DNA of 64,000 nt from DAIDKA01 sp036521075. GTDB lineage: Bacteria > Pseudomonadota > Gammaproteobacteria > Steroidobacterales > Steroidobacteraceae. Each line of letters begins with the position of its first letter. The stretch's first letter is position 1. The notes under the pieces were generated by a model. The model worked only from the letters and a program-made list of their open reading frames with translations, did not search any database and was not told the DNA's origin. The DNA lies in assembly GCA_036521075.1 (NCBI GenBank), contig DATDIL010000072.1:38094-102093 (forward strand), given 5' to 3'. The position numbers and the translations under genes were made by a program. Of the stretch, positions 25,609 through 34,103 are shown in pieces.

Positions 25609-26112
25609 ATGAGACGCCGCTTCAAGGCGGGTTCGGCCGGCGCAGCGGCTCTTTCTGATCCCAGTGGGGCCCGGCTGGTCGCGGTGACGCTGCTGGCCCG
25701 TCGTGATTTTGCCGCGGGTGAGCTGGCGACGCGGCTGCAGGAGGACGGCTATCCGACCGAGGTCGTCGCAGCTCTCATCGCCGATCTCACCGCAGGCCGG
25801 ATACTGGACGATGCCCGCTTCGCCACCCAATATGTGACTTATCATGCGCAGCGGGGGCAGGGACCGCGCCGGATCGCCATGGAGCTCAGTGCCCGAGGCG
25901 TCGCCCCCCTCCATATCGAGGCTGCTTTGGCCGCCGGGACGGACTGGGCGGCCCGGGCGCGTGAGGTGCGCAGCCGACGGTTCGGGCTTGCGCTTCCGCA
26001 AACCTGGGCCGAGAAGGCCAAGCAGGGACGCTTTTTGCAGTACCGGGGCTTTTCATCGGATCATATCCGGTCGGCCCTCGGCCCGGATTTTGAGTCGGAA
26101 GATCCACTTTGA
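25609..26112 (+). CDS. recX: Regulatory protein RecX
   Basis: RecX caps RecA filaments and blocks their extension. The 167-residue protein has three-helix repeats: LTLLARRDFAAGELATRLQ-type start, the conserved DDARFATQYVTYHAQRGQGPRR block, and a C-terminal repeat ending FLQYRGFSSDHIRSALG. Length and location directly after recA fit the family. Its TGA overlaps the TTG start of alaS by four bases. Confidence 0.93.
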   Translation: MRRRFKAGSAGAAALSDPSGARLVAVTLLARRDFAAGELATRLQEDGYPTEVVAALIADLTAGRILDDARFATQYVTYHAQRGQGPRRIAMELSARGVAPLHIEAALAAGTDWAARAREVRSRRFGLALPQTWAEKAKQGRFLQYRGFSSDHIRSALGPDFESEDPL

Positions 26113-28730
26113 GTACATTGCCCCCTACCCGCGTTTCGGATATCCGCAAGGCTTTCCTGGAGTTCTTCAGGGCGCGCGGCCATGCCCTCGTCGCCTCCAG
26201 CTCCCTCGTGCCCGGCAATGATCCAACCCTGCTGTTCACCAGTGCCGGCATGGTGCAGTTCAAGGACGTTTTCCTGGGGATGGACCGGCGCGATTATGTG
26301 CGCGCAACCAGCAGCCAGCGCTGTGTGCGGGCCGGCGGCAAGCACAACGACCTGGAGAACGTCGGCTATACCAGCCGGCATTTGACGTTCTTCGAGATGC
26401 TCGGCAACTTCTCCTTCGGGGATTATTTCAAGTCCGATGCCATCCGCTTCGCGTGGGACTTCCTGACCGCAATCCTGCAGCTGCCACCGGAACGACTGTG
26501 GGTCACGGTCTACCAGAGCGACGATGAAGCTGCGGATATCTGGCACAAGGAGATCGGCCTTCCCGTCAGTCGCATCACTCGGCTGGGTGAGGACTCCAAT
26601 TTCTGGTCCATGGGTGACACCGGGCCCCGGGGCCCGTCGAGTGAAATCTTCTTCGACCACGGTCCCGAAGTGGCGGGTGGCCCGCCGGGCTCCCCGGATG
26701 AAGACGGCGATCGCTACGTCGAAATATGGAACCTGGTGTTCATGCAGTTCGATCGTGCATCCGACGGCACGCTGGTGCCGCTGCCGAAGCCCTCGGTGGA
26801 TACCGGCATGGGCCTGGAGCGCATTGCCGCGGTTATGCAGAAGGTCCACTCGGTATTCGAGGTGGATCTGTTGGCGACGCTGGTGCGCGCGGCAGCATCG
26901 CTGGCGGGCACCGCGGACCTGGAAAACGGCTCGTTGCGGGTAATCGCGGACCATATCCGCTCCTGCGCCTTCCTGATCGTGGACGGCGTCAGTCCCGCGA
27001 ATGAGGGCCGTGGCTATGTGCTGCGGCGGATCATCCGCCGCGCCATCCGCCACGGCTACCAGCTGGGTGTGCGCGAACCCTTCTTCCACAAGCTGGTTGC
27101 GGTGCTCGAAGCGGAAATGGGCGCCGCTTATCCGGAGCTGTCCGAACGTCGCGCGCACGCAGAGCGGGTACTCGCCCAGGAGGAGGCGCGTTTTGCCGAG
27201 ACCCTCGCCACGGGAATGGCGCTGCTGGAGGCGGCCATGCGCGAGATGTCGGGCAGCGTCATCGACGGTGCAACGGTATTCAAGTTGTATGACACATTCG
27301 GCTTTCCGGTCGATCTCACGGCGGACATTGCCCGCGAACATCACCTGAGCATTGACCAGGCAGGGTTTGAGGCGGCAATGGATGCGCAGCGCAAGCGCGC
27401 CCAGGCCGCGAGTCGTTTCGGGGTGGATATGCGCGGCGGCACGAAGGTTGATTCGCAAACTCAGTTCCATGGCTATGACACGCTCACGGGCACGAGCCGC
27501 GTGGTGGCATTGCTGCGCGATGGCGCGGCCGTCGAGGAATTGCAGGCCGGGGAGAGCGGCGAAGTGTTTCTCGAGGCCACGCCCTTCTACGCCGAGTCCG
27601 GCGGCCAGGTGGGCGATGCGGGCGAACTAGCGGGAGCGGGCATTCGCTTCGTGGTCAGTGACACGGTCAAGCGGGGCAAGGCCTTCTCGCATGTGGGCAA
27701 GGTGGCCGCGGGGCGCATCCGCATCGGCGCGCAGCTTGCCGCCCAAGTCGACGGCCCGCGGCGCGCCGCAACCGTCCTGAATCACTCGGCCACGCATCTG
27801 CTGCACGCGGCGCTGCGCCAGGTACTGGGGACCCACGTGCAGCAAAAAGGCTCGCTGGTGGCGCCCGATCGGCTGCGCTTCGATTTCTCGCACTTTCAGC
27901 CCATCACGCCTGCGGAGCTCACGACGATCGAACGCCTCGTGAATGCACAGATCCGGCGCAATGAGCCGGCACAGACCGCGGTCATGGAATACGACCAGGC
28001 GGTGGCCTCCGGCGCCATGGCGCTGTTCGGCGAAAAATACGACAAGGATGTGCGCGTGCTGCGCATCGGTGACTTCTCCGTGGAGCTGTGCGGAGGTACC
28101 CATGTCGATCGTGCCGGAGACATCGGACTGTTCAAGATCACCGGCGAAAGCGGTGTCGCATCGGGCGTGCGACGCATCGAGGCGATCACGGGTGAAAGGG
28201 CGATCGACTACATGGAGCAGCATGAGGCGCTGATCCGCGAGGTCGCCGGATTCTTGCGTGGTTCTCCGGACGAAGTGCCCGAGAAGGTGCGCGAGGTGCT
28301 CGACCGGGTGCGCCAGATGGAGCGCGAGATTCGTAGCCTCAAGGACAAGCTGGCGTCGGGCTCGGGAGTGGATCTGGCTGCCCGCGCCGTCGATGTCCAC
28401 GGTGTGAAGGTCGTCGCGGCGCAGGTCGACGGCGCGGATTCGGGCGCATTGCGCAATGCCGTCGACCTGTTGAAGAGCAAATTAGGTTCGGCCGTGATCG
28501 TCCTGGCTTCCGTTGATGCGCAATCGAAGGTGCTGCTGGTCGCCGGAGTAACGGCCGATCAGACTGCGCGGGTGAAGGCCGGCGAACTGGTCGGCATTGT
28601 CGCGGCCGCAGTCGGTGGCAGGGGCGGTGGCAGGCCGGATTTTGCCCAGGCAGGCGGTTCTGATCCTACGGCACTGCCGCAGGCCCTGGCGGCAGTTGAA
28701 GCACTGGTGCGCCAGCGATTGGGTGTATGA
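26109..28730 (+). CDS. alaS: Alanyl-tRNA synthetase
   Basis: This class II synthetase charges tRNA-Ala and edits mischarged Ser and Gly. The 873-residue protein has the N-terminal catalytic domain (FLEFFRARGHALVASSSLVP, FTSAGMVQFKDVFLG), the editing domain with zinc-site motifs HSATHLLHAALRQVLG and CGGTHV, and the C-Ala domain ending LVGIVAAAVGGRGGGRPDFA. The start is a TTG at 26109 that overlaps the recX stop; this gives MSTLPPTRVSDIRKAF, in line with family N termini. recA-recX-alaS-csrA is a conserved order in Gammaproteobacteria. Confidence 0.97.
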   Translation: MSTLPPTRVSDIRKAFLEFFRARGHALVASSSLVPGNDPTLLFTSAGMVQFKDVFLGMDRRDYVRATSSQRCVRAGGKHNDLENVGYTSRHLTFFEMLGNFSFGDYFKSDAIRFAWDFLTAILQLPPERLWVTVYQSDDEAADIWHKEIGLPVSRITRLGEDSNFWSMGDTGPRGPSSEIFFDHGPEVAGGPPGSPDEDGDRYVEIWNLVFMQFDRASDGTLVPLPKPSVDTGMGLERIAAVMQKVHSVFEVDLLATLVRAAASLAGTADLENGSLRVIADHIRSCAFLIVDGVSPANEGRGYVLRRIIRRAIRHGYQLGVREPFFHKLVAVLEAEMGAAYPELSERRAHAERVLAQEEARFAETLATGMALLEAAMREMSGSVIDGATVFKLYDTFGFPVDLTADIAREHHLSIDQAGFEAAMDAQRKRAQAASRFGVDMRGGTKVDSQTQFHGYDTLTGTSRVVALLRDGAAVEELQAGESGEVFLEATPFYAESGGQVGDAGELAGAGIRFVVSDTVKRGKAFSHVGKVAAGRIRIGAQLAAQVDGPRRAATVLNHSATHLLHAALRQVLGTHVQQKGSLVAPDRLRFDFSHFQPITPAELTTIERLVNAQIRRNEPAQTAVMEYDQAVASGAMALFGEKYDKDVRVLRIGDFSVELCGGTHVDRAGDIGLFKITGESGVASGVRRIEAITGERAIDYMEQHEALIREVAGFLRGSPDEVPEKVREVLDRVRQMEREIRSLKDKLASGSGVDLAARAVDVHGVKVVAAQVDGADSGALRNAVDLLKSKLGSAVIVLASVDAQSKVLLVAGVTADQTARVKAGELVGIVAAAVGGRGGGRPDFAQAGGSDPTALPQALAAVEALVRQRLGV

Positions 28731-28742
28731 ATTATCGTCAAA

Positions 28743-28759
28743 TCGGGAGATTCTCCCGA
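28743..28759. terminator. Palindromic hairpin after alaS
   Basis: TCGGGAGA-T-TCTCCCGA is a near-perfect stem 13 bases after the alaS stop. As RNA it would fold as a 7-bp stem with a three-base loop. No U-tract follows, so it could be a weak terminator, a processing site or a protein-binding site. Confidence 0.4.
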
Positions 28760-28797
28760 ATTGAATAGCCGCGTGCTGTAGTGCTGCGGTGCGTATT

Positions 28798-28813
28798 CGT
28801 TGCCGCGGCAACG
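28798..28813. promoter_or_regulatory. 16-bp perfect palindrome upstream of csrA
   Basis: CGTTGCCGCGGCAACG is identical to its reverse complement with no central spacer, about 140 bases before csrA. A loopless palindrome suggests a dimeric protein-binding site more than an RNA hairpin. The binding factor is unknown. Confidence 0.4.
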
Positions 28814-28951
28814 GTATTGTCTGACTCAACCATACGGCGCCCATAACGTTGCGCTCTGCCTCCACTGTCGGCAGATTCATGGTTTGCGCGATTGTTTCTT
28901 ATTTCGCTTCGGCCACGCTATAGATTCGAAGGTGGGTTTGGAGGACTGAGT

Positions 28952-29197
28952 ATGTTGATTCTGACGCGGCGAGTGGGTGAGACAGTGATGATCGGCAACG
29001 AGGTCACTGTGACTGTGCTGGGTGTGAAGGGTAACCAGGTCCGCATGGGAATCAATGCGCCGCGCGCTGTCCCGGTGCATCGGGAAGAGATTTTCGAGCG
29101 CATCAAACATGAAGACATCAAGAACGAAGAACAGGAGGGTGAGTTCGTGGCCAGTGCCGAATCCAAGGGCACGGACTGCGCGCGCCTTTCAGTGTGA
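28952..29197 (+). CDS. csrA: Carbon storage regulator CsrA
   Basis: CsrA is a dimeric RNA-binding protein that controls translation by binding GGA motifs in mRNA leaders. The first 60 residues are canonical: MLILTRRVGETVMIGNEVTV, GVKGNQVRMGINAPR and VPVHREEIFERI. The 81-residue product is longer than the 61-residue E. coli protein; the extra acidic tail (KNEEQEGEFVASAESKG) is variable in the family. A strong ribosome site (TTGGAGGA) that itself contains GGA precedes the ATG, which would permit autoregulation. A CTATAGAT sequence (about 28917-28925) could be the -10 box. Confidence 0.96.
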   Translation: MLILTRRVGETVMIGNEVTVTVLGVKGNQVRMGINAPRAVPVHREEIFERIKHEDIKNEEQEGEFVASAESKGTDCARLSV

Positions 29198-29357
29198 GGT
29201 CCGCCCGCACCTCTTGAACGCGCCTGACCGAATTCCCGCCGCGGCGCCCGCCGTCGCCTTTACCTATGTTCGCCTCGCCAGTATCATGGCGCCCTGTCCT
29301 CGCCAGGGGACGGCGCCAACGATTAATTCATTGAATTAGTTGGTAAATTTCGTCAGC

Positions 29358-29448
29358 GGAGAGATGGCCGAGTGGTCGAAGGCGCGCCCCTGCTAAGGGC
29401 GTAAGGGTCAAAAGCCCTTCGAGGGTTCGAATCCCTCTCTCTCCGCCA
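29358..29448 (+). tRNA. tRNA-Ser (anticodon GCU)
   Basis: This 91-base tRNA includes the encoded CCA. Acceptor stem GGAGAGA pairs with TCTCTCC, the anticodon loop is CTGCTAA with anticodon GCT, the variable arm is long as expected for serine tRNA, and the T-loop is GGGTTCGAATCCC. It follows csrA, as in many gammaproteobacteria, and an accessory block begins about 70 bases downstream. Confidence 0.97.
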
Positions 29449-29519
29449 GTATTTTCCACCAGTTATCAGGGACTTGCGTTGTCCTCGCGCCCACGCGCGC
29501 CTCGTAAAGGAGCCCAAGC

Positions 29520-30689
29520 CTACCTGGCACGGAGTGCAACCGCGACTGGCAGCCGTGCAGCACGTAACGCCGGCAGAGAGCCGCCGATGAGGCCTATCGC
29601 GACCGCCCAGGCAATGCTTAATGCCAGAAGGTAGGGGGTCACGGCCAATCTGAAGATCAGACTGCCGCTGTTGACGAAGTTGCCGTTAAAGAGAAGCCAC
29701 GCAATCAACGCTCCCGCGAGCGCGGCGGGGACTGCCAAACATATGCTCTCGATGAGTACCGCGGTGACGATAGAGGCGGAGCCGAAGCCTACCGCGCGTA
29801 GCATCGCAATCTCGCGCCGGCGAGAATCAACGGAGGCGTAAAGACTGTTGAGTGCGCCGAAAATAGCGCCGGTCGCGATGACGCCGCCAATGAAATAGGA
29901 TACATACGTGAGGAAGCGCCTCAGCCCCCCGAAACTCTGCTCGTACTGCTGCGCGGGCGTTTTCACTTCCACTGACACATCAGGATTGTGAATCAGCGAA
30001 TCCGCAAAGCGCTTCAATGCGGACGGCGATGCGAGCCGCACTGTTACCTGCGAGAACGCGGTGCGGCCGAAAGCCGACATGACGGTCGTCGCATCAGTTT
30101 GTATTAGGCTGTCAGCGAGGGTATCGCTCGAGGCGAACACGCCAACCACGGTCCATTGCGTTCCGCGCAGGGTAATGTGCTTGCCGATGGCGAAGCCGCG
30201 AAACATCTTGCGGATGGGCTCTGACACGATCAGCTCGCGTAAGCCGGGTTGATAAAGTCGTCCCGCAACGATTTTCATGTCCGGCTCGACCCGCTGCCAG
30301 TCGGTGGTATAGCCGGCCAGTGTGACTCCGCCGCGTTGGCCGTCTCGGCGAAGGACATCCACTGAGATGATGCTGGATGCGTATGCGTAGGCACTCCCGT
30401 CCGCGCTACGTTTGACACCCGGAGCTGCCGTAATAGTCGCGAAGGCTTCGGGGCTAATGGAGCTTTGGGAATTGTCGCTTGCGCCAGCGGACAGTACGAT
30501 CGCCTCATCCGCTCGTGCCAACTGCGGCTGAAAGATGCTGGTACCTTCCCGGACCGCAAGCAGCGAGACGAGGACACCGACGGCGCAGGCGACAGATATA
30601 AAAGTGATTATAACGGCCGTACCGCGCTGACCAAGGCTGCGCAGCCCGGTAACGGTCAGAAGAGCTGTCTGCCTAATGAGGCTTCCCAT
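29520..30689 (-). CDS. FtsX/MacB-type ABC transporter permease (second gene of pair)
   Basis: This is an inner-membrane permease of 389 residues. An N-terminal membrane helix (about 20-45) is followed by a periplasmic MacB-type core domain and three C-terminal helices in the FtsX domain (VSYFIGGVIATGAIFGALNS; RRREIAMLRAVGFGSASIV; SIAWAVAIGLIGGSLPALRA). The ATG at 30689 has a GGAGAG ribosome site; the frame extends further upstream but would overlap the preceding permease. The two permeases are separated by five bases and should form a heterodimer. No ABC ATPase or membrane-fusion protein lies beside them. It is clearly homologous to the gene at 62353. Confidence 0.88.
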   Translation of the reverse strand: MGSLIRQTALLTVTGLRSLGQRGTAVIITFISVACAVGVLVSLLAVREGTSIFQPQLARADEAIVLSAGASDNSQSSISPEAFATITAAPGVKRSADGSAYAYASSIISVDVLRRDGQRGGVTLAGYTTDWQRVEPDMKIVAGRLYQPGLRELIVSEPIRKMFRGFAIGKHITLRGTQWTVVGVFASSDTLADSLIQTDATTVMSAFGRTAFSQVTVRLASPSALKRFADSLIHNPDVSVEVKTPAQQYEQSFGGLRRFLTYVSYFIGGVIATGAIFGALNSLYASVDSRRREIAMLRAVGFGSASIVTAVLIESICLAVPAALAGALIAWLLFNGNFVNSGSLIFRLAVTPYLLALSIAWAVAIGLIGGSLPALRAARLPVAVALRAR

Positions 30690-30694
30690 CGGAA

Positions 30695-31849
30695 CTATCT
30701 CTCCTGGAGAGCCTCTACAACCTGTAATCGCGCGCCCAAAAGGGCCGGCGTCGTCCCAGCAATGAGCGCGAGCGCGAGCGCGCACCCGAAGCCGGCGACG
30801 AAGACAATCAGCGGCGTATGCGCCACACCGACGTACGCTCGTGCCTTCGGTAGTAGCGCTGCTCCAACGCAAAGACCGATCGCGGCAGCCAGCAGGCAGA
30901 ACATAGTCGACTCCACCAGGCTAATTACGAGGATGCGGCGATCAGAGAAGCCAATCGTCTTTAGAACCGCAAGCTCCGGAGTTCGCTCGCGTAGAGACTG
31001 CATCATGAGTGCGGCTGTCGCGAGCAGTGATGCGAAGAACACAGCTGCAATAGTACTATGAACGATGAAGTCCAGATCGACCGTCCGCTGCAGCTGCGTA
31101 GTTAGAAAATCACCCTCGGATTGCGTGTGCGTTTCGTGGTCGGAGTTGGCAAAGGTATTGTCGATCGCGAGGCTCACGGCGCCCATTTGCCGGACATCGG
31201 ACACAATCGCGATGAACATGTCGGCGCGGTCAGCGTTGCTCGCTCGCGCCTCATTCAGATAATCGAAATTAGCGATTACACCAGTCGGCGGCGGTGTGCC
31301 GGGCTGGTTTTTCGGTGCGCGATATACACCGACCACGTCGAACATCCAATCTGCCGAGCCATCATGCTTGACCACAGGAGATTTAAGAACCAAGCGATCC
31401 CCCGTTTTCAAGCCGTAGAGCTTCATCAGTCCGGTTCCGATGATCGCTCCAATGCGAGTGCTATTGAGCGTTTGCACCGCCCCGGGAGGTGAAATGTTTA
31501 GTTCATCGTAAATGCGAAAGAACGACTTCGCATCTCCGCCGATAACCGGCACATGCTGGTCGGGCCGCATGTAAGTGCCTACGATTACAGTTCGGGGAGT
31601 CACGGCCCGGAGGCCGGGTGTCGATCGGATACGCGGCAGCATTCCGATCGGCATTAAATCGCCCGTCGTAGTGCGGCTCATGATGTACAGGCGGTTACTG
31701 TGTGTGCTCGCGATGGCCAGCTTCTCACCGGAGTCTAGGCCTTGCAGGACGCTGAAAAGGGTGAAGGCAGTTGCGATTTGCAGCAGCATCAGGACGCTGC
31801 GGCCACGCCGGCGCCAGATTCCCGACCAAATGAGCGGCAGAAACTTCAT
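30695..31849 (-). CDS. FtsX/MacB-type ABC transporter permease (first gene of pair)
   Basis: This 384-residue permease begins MKFLPLIWSGIWRRRGRSVLM, almost the same opening as the permease at 61191. It has one N-terminal membrane helix, a large periplasmic core (with the sub-motif IGTGLMKLYGLKTGDRLVLK) and three C-terminal helices in the FtsX domain (RERTPELAVLKTIGFSDRRI). Such permeases usually work with a MacB- or LolD-like ATPase in lipid or peptide export or mechanotransmission. None is present nearby, so the ATPase must come from elsewhere or the pair is an orphan. Codon use looks less GC-rich than flanking core genes. Confidence 0.87.
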   Translation of the reverse strand: MKFLPLIWSGIWRRRGRSVLMLLQIATAFTLFSVLQGLDSGEKLAIASTHSNRLYIMSRTTTGDLMPIGMLPRIRSTPGLRAVTPRTVIVGTYMRPDQHVPVIGGDAKSFFRIYDELNISPPGAVQTLNSTRIGAIIGTGLMKLYGLKTGDRLVLKSPVVKHDGSADWMFDVVGVYRAPKNQPGTPPPTGVIANFDYLNEARASNADRADMFIAIVSDVRQMGAVSLAIDNTFANSDHETHTQSEGDFLTTQLQRTVDLDFIVHSTIAAVFFASLLATAALMMQSLRERTPELAVLKTIGFSDRRILVISLVESTMFCLLAAAIGLCVGAALLPKARAYVGVAHTPLIVFVAGFGCALALALIAGTTPALLGARLQVVEALQER

Positions 31850-32198
31850 TCATGCTCCGCGGCTGCTAGGTCCGACGAGGGCGATCGGGGAACCGATGGC
31901 TACTGAGAGCGATTGTAACTGACGATATGGCGCGGTACTGGGGTCACGTCAACAGCTAAACCTTGATCTCGTACCCCCATTTCCTGAAAATGGTTCCCCA
32001 CGCTTCGTTCACATTCTGATCGTCTGCTTTCAGGCGGGCAAATTCTAATGCTCAATGTCTCAAAGTGGCCGTTATGGAGACACTTGGACCAACACGAATT
32101 GGTGACCGAGCCTTCGGATACCTCCGCTCGGCGTTGGGCGCCGCCCGTGGAGATTCCAAAACCAACAAATCAGCTTAAGTTCCTGCCGGCGCGGTGCC
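31850..32198. other. Intergenic region with a possible gene remnant
   Basis: No complete gene is seen. On the minus strand, 31956-32051 reads as a plausible C-terminal fragment (ALEFARLKADDQNVNEAWG, then TIFRKWGYEIKV and a stop), but the frame is closed by a stop just upstream. It may be the tail of a deleted gene. The parent family is not recognised. Confidence 0.3.
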
Positions 32199-33272
32199 TC
32201 ACCTTCTGCCGCCCGTGACAAGAGAGTAGCTCGTGCTGCGGCCACCGCCGGGGTCCTTGCGCAGCGCGCCGCGCTCGATGAGATCCAGGATGTCGCGGTA
32301 GGCAGTGTCCTGCGAAGAATTGGTCAGCTTGGCCCACTTTGATGTCGTGAGTTTCCCGTCGAAGCCGTCCAGTAGTCTGTTCAGCACCTTAACCTGGCGC
32401 GCGTTTAGCGACTGCTGCGCAAAGCGCTCCCAGAAGCGTGCCTTTGTCAGCACCGAACTGAGCGTCTCCTGTGACCCATCGATCGCGCGGCGCAGACACG
32501 TAAGGAACCACTCCTGCCACCGGGTGGCATCGAGCCCACCCTTCTGGGTGCGCTCAAGTAACCTGTAATAGTCGCTTCGCTCCCGGCGGATCTGCGCCGA
32601 CATACTGTAGAAGCGCTGGGTGCTTCCTTCAGAGCGCGCGAGCGCCATGTCGGCGGTCGCGCGTGCGATTCGTCCGTTGCCGTCATCGAAGGGATGGATG
32701 GTGACGAACCAGAGGTGTGCAAGCCCCGCGATGAAGAGGGGGTCGGTATCGCCGGGAGCTTCGAACCAGTTCACGAAGCGATGCATTTCATCAGGGACGC
32801 GGGCGGCAGGCGGCGCTTCGTAGTGGACCTTCTGACGGCCGATCGGGCCCGAAACAACTTGCATTGGTCCGTCGGCGTCGTTGCGCCAGTTGCCGACAGT
32901 GATTTTGTGAAGGCCGTTCCGGCCGGTCGGGAATAGTGCAGCATGCCAGCCGAACAAGCGGTCGGCAGTTAGGGGTTGCGCGTAGCCGGTTGTCGCATCG
33001 AGCATCATCTCAACCACGCCCTCGACGTCGCGGTCGGCCGTCACTAGCCCACCGACTTCCATACCTAGGCGGCGTGCGATTGACGATCTGACTTGGTCGC
33101 TGTCTAGTTTTTCGCCTTCAATCTCACTTGAACGGACCACATCTTCAGTCAGCGTGCTCAGTTGTGCCTCGCGGCGCAGTTCGAAGCCAAGATCTTGCAT
33201 CTTGCCGAGCAGGCGGCCCTGCTCCCGAGACACCTGCCCGGGCCGATCCTTGACCCCGTCTTCGCCCCCCAA
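32199..33272 (-). CDS. Fic family protein (class II, with inhibitory motif)
   Basis: Fic-domain enzymes usually AMPylate target proteins. The active-site motif is complete, HPFDDGNGRIAR (about residues 193-204), and the N-terminal inhibitory motif SSEIEGE (48-54) matches [ST]xxxE[GN], so the protein is probably self-inhibited (class II). A DUF4172-like helical part precedes the Fic domain and a winged-helix (TSKWAKLTNSSQDTAYRDIL) lies at the C terminus. The start used is a TTG at 33272. Relatives, as I recall them, begin about 25-30 residues earlier with a Trp-rich segment that is absent here, so the 5' end may be replaced. Confidence 0.87.
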   Translation of the reverse strand: MGGEDGVKDRPGQVSREQGRLLGKMQDLGFELRREAQLSTLTEDVVRSSEIEGEKLDSDQVRSSIARRLGMEVGGLVTADRDVEGVVEMMLDATTGYAQPLTADRLFGWHAALFPTGRNGLHKITVGNWRNDADGPMQVVSGPIGRQKVHYEAPPAARVPDEMHRFVNWFEAPGDTDPLFIAGLAHLWFVTIHPFDDGNGRIARATADMALARSEGSTQRFYSMSAQIRRERSDYYRLLERTQKGGLDATRWQEWFLTCLRRAIDGSQETLSSVLTKARFWERFAQQSLNARQVKVLNRLLDGFDGKLTTSKWAKLTNSSQDTAYRDILDLIERGALRKDPGGGRSTSYSLVTGGRR

Positions 33273-33308
33273 ACTCGCCGACTCCAGAAAAGGAGTCTGA
33301 CGGGGTCA
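33251..33308. repeat. Nested inverted repeat at the 5' end of the Fic gene
   Basis: TGACCCCGTC (33251-33260) and GACGGGGTCA (33299-33308) are perfect 10-bp inverted repeats. Inside them GACTCC-AGAAAA-GGAGTC (33280-33297) forms a second hairpin. The pattern resembles dispersed palindromic elements found between proteobacterial genes. Only one copy was noticed in this window. Confidence 0.45.
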
Positions 33309-33425
33309 CTGAAAGACTCGGGCCTTGGCTGGAGCATCTGGGCCTCGGCGCTTCTGCCGGCGCAGCAGGGAGCGGACTTCTTAACCATGCTTTCAATATG
33401 CCCGCATTGCTGGCATTATGAAAGC

Positions 33426-33662
33426 ATGACAGTTCAGATCAACATCCGCGATGTTCCCGAGAAAGTCCGCGACGAACTGGCCGCCCGTGCAGCGTTGCAG
33501 GGTAAGTCGATGCAGGAGTTCCTGCGCGCCGAACTGGAGCGAATGGCTGCCCGTCCGACGATTGACGCTTGGCTTCAGCAGGTGCGCAAGAGAAAGCGGG
33601 CGACGCAGACTCGCATCTCTTCCAAGCAAATACTTGAGAATAGCAACGCTGACCGGCGTTGA
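33426..33662 (+). CDS. FitA/VapB-like ribbon-helix-helix antitoxin
   Basis: This 78-residue protein starts MTVQINIRDVPEKVRDELAA, typical of FitA-type ribbon-helix-helix antitoxins. It continues with a helix (RAALQGKSMQEFLRAELERM) and a basic C-terminal arm (VRKRKRATQTRIS) that should occupy the toxin's active site. The start is the ATG at 33426; the frame extends much further upstream but without homology. Its TGA overlaps the toxin start by four bases. Antitoxins of this class usually bind their own promoter as part of the complex. Confidence 0.85.
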   Translation: MTVQINIRDVPEKVRDELAARAALQGKSMQEFLRAELERMAARPTIDAWLQQVRKRKRATQTRISSKQILENSNADRR

Positions 33663-34057
33663 GTATCGTCATCGATGCGTCGATCGTAGTAGCCGCTCTC
33701 ATTGACAGCGGCCCTCACGGCGATTGGGCGGAAGAAATTCTTGCAGGTGGATTGCTACAGGCCCCGGAGCTGGTACTTGCCGAAGCTACAAACATATTTC
33801 GGCGCCTGGAGAGGGCAAAGCTGATTGCGACGCCAGAGGCGAATGCGGCGCAAGACGCTCTCATGCAACTCGATATCGAGTTGTTTCCTTTTGAGCCCTT
33901 CGCCAGTCGCATCTGGGAATTGCGTCACAACGTGACAAGTTACGATGCGTGGTACGTAGCCCTTGCCGAGGCGCTCAAAGTCCCGCTGGCAACTCTGGAC
34001 GAACCTCTCTCGAACTCAAACGGAGTTGCCTGCAAGTTCGTGACACCCGGCTTTTAA
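33659..34057 (+). CDS. vapC: VapC-like PIN-domain toxin ribonuclease
   Basis: This 132-residue PIN-domain protein is predicted to cleave RNA in a magnesium-dependent way. The acidic active-site residues can be placed: D6 in IDASIVV, E42 in LVLAEATNIF, D96 in SYDAWYVALAEAL, and D114 in ATLDEPLS. The start is a TTG at 33659 inside the antitoxin stop codon, so translation is coupled. Cellular target is unknown. Confidence 0.85.
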   Translation: MSIVIDASIVVAALIDSGPHGDWAEEILAGGLLQAPELVLAEATNIFRRLERAKLIATPEANAAQDALMQLDIELFPFEPFASRIWELRHNVTSYDAWYVALAEALKVPLATLDEPLSNSNGVACKFVTPGF

Positions 34058-34103
34058 TGTCCTGAGGCCGCAATGGCGCTGCCTTGCTGTAGGCCACCCA
34101 GGT

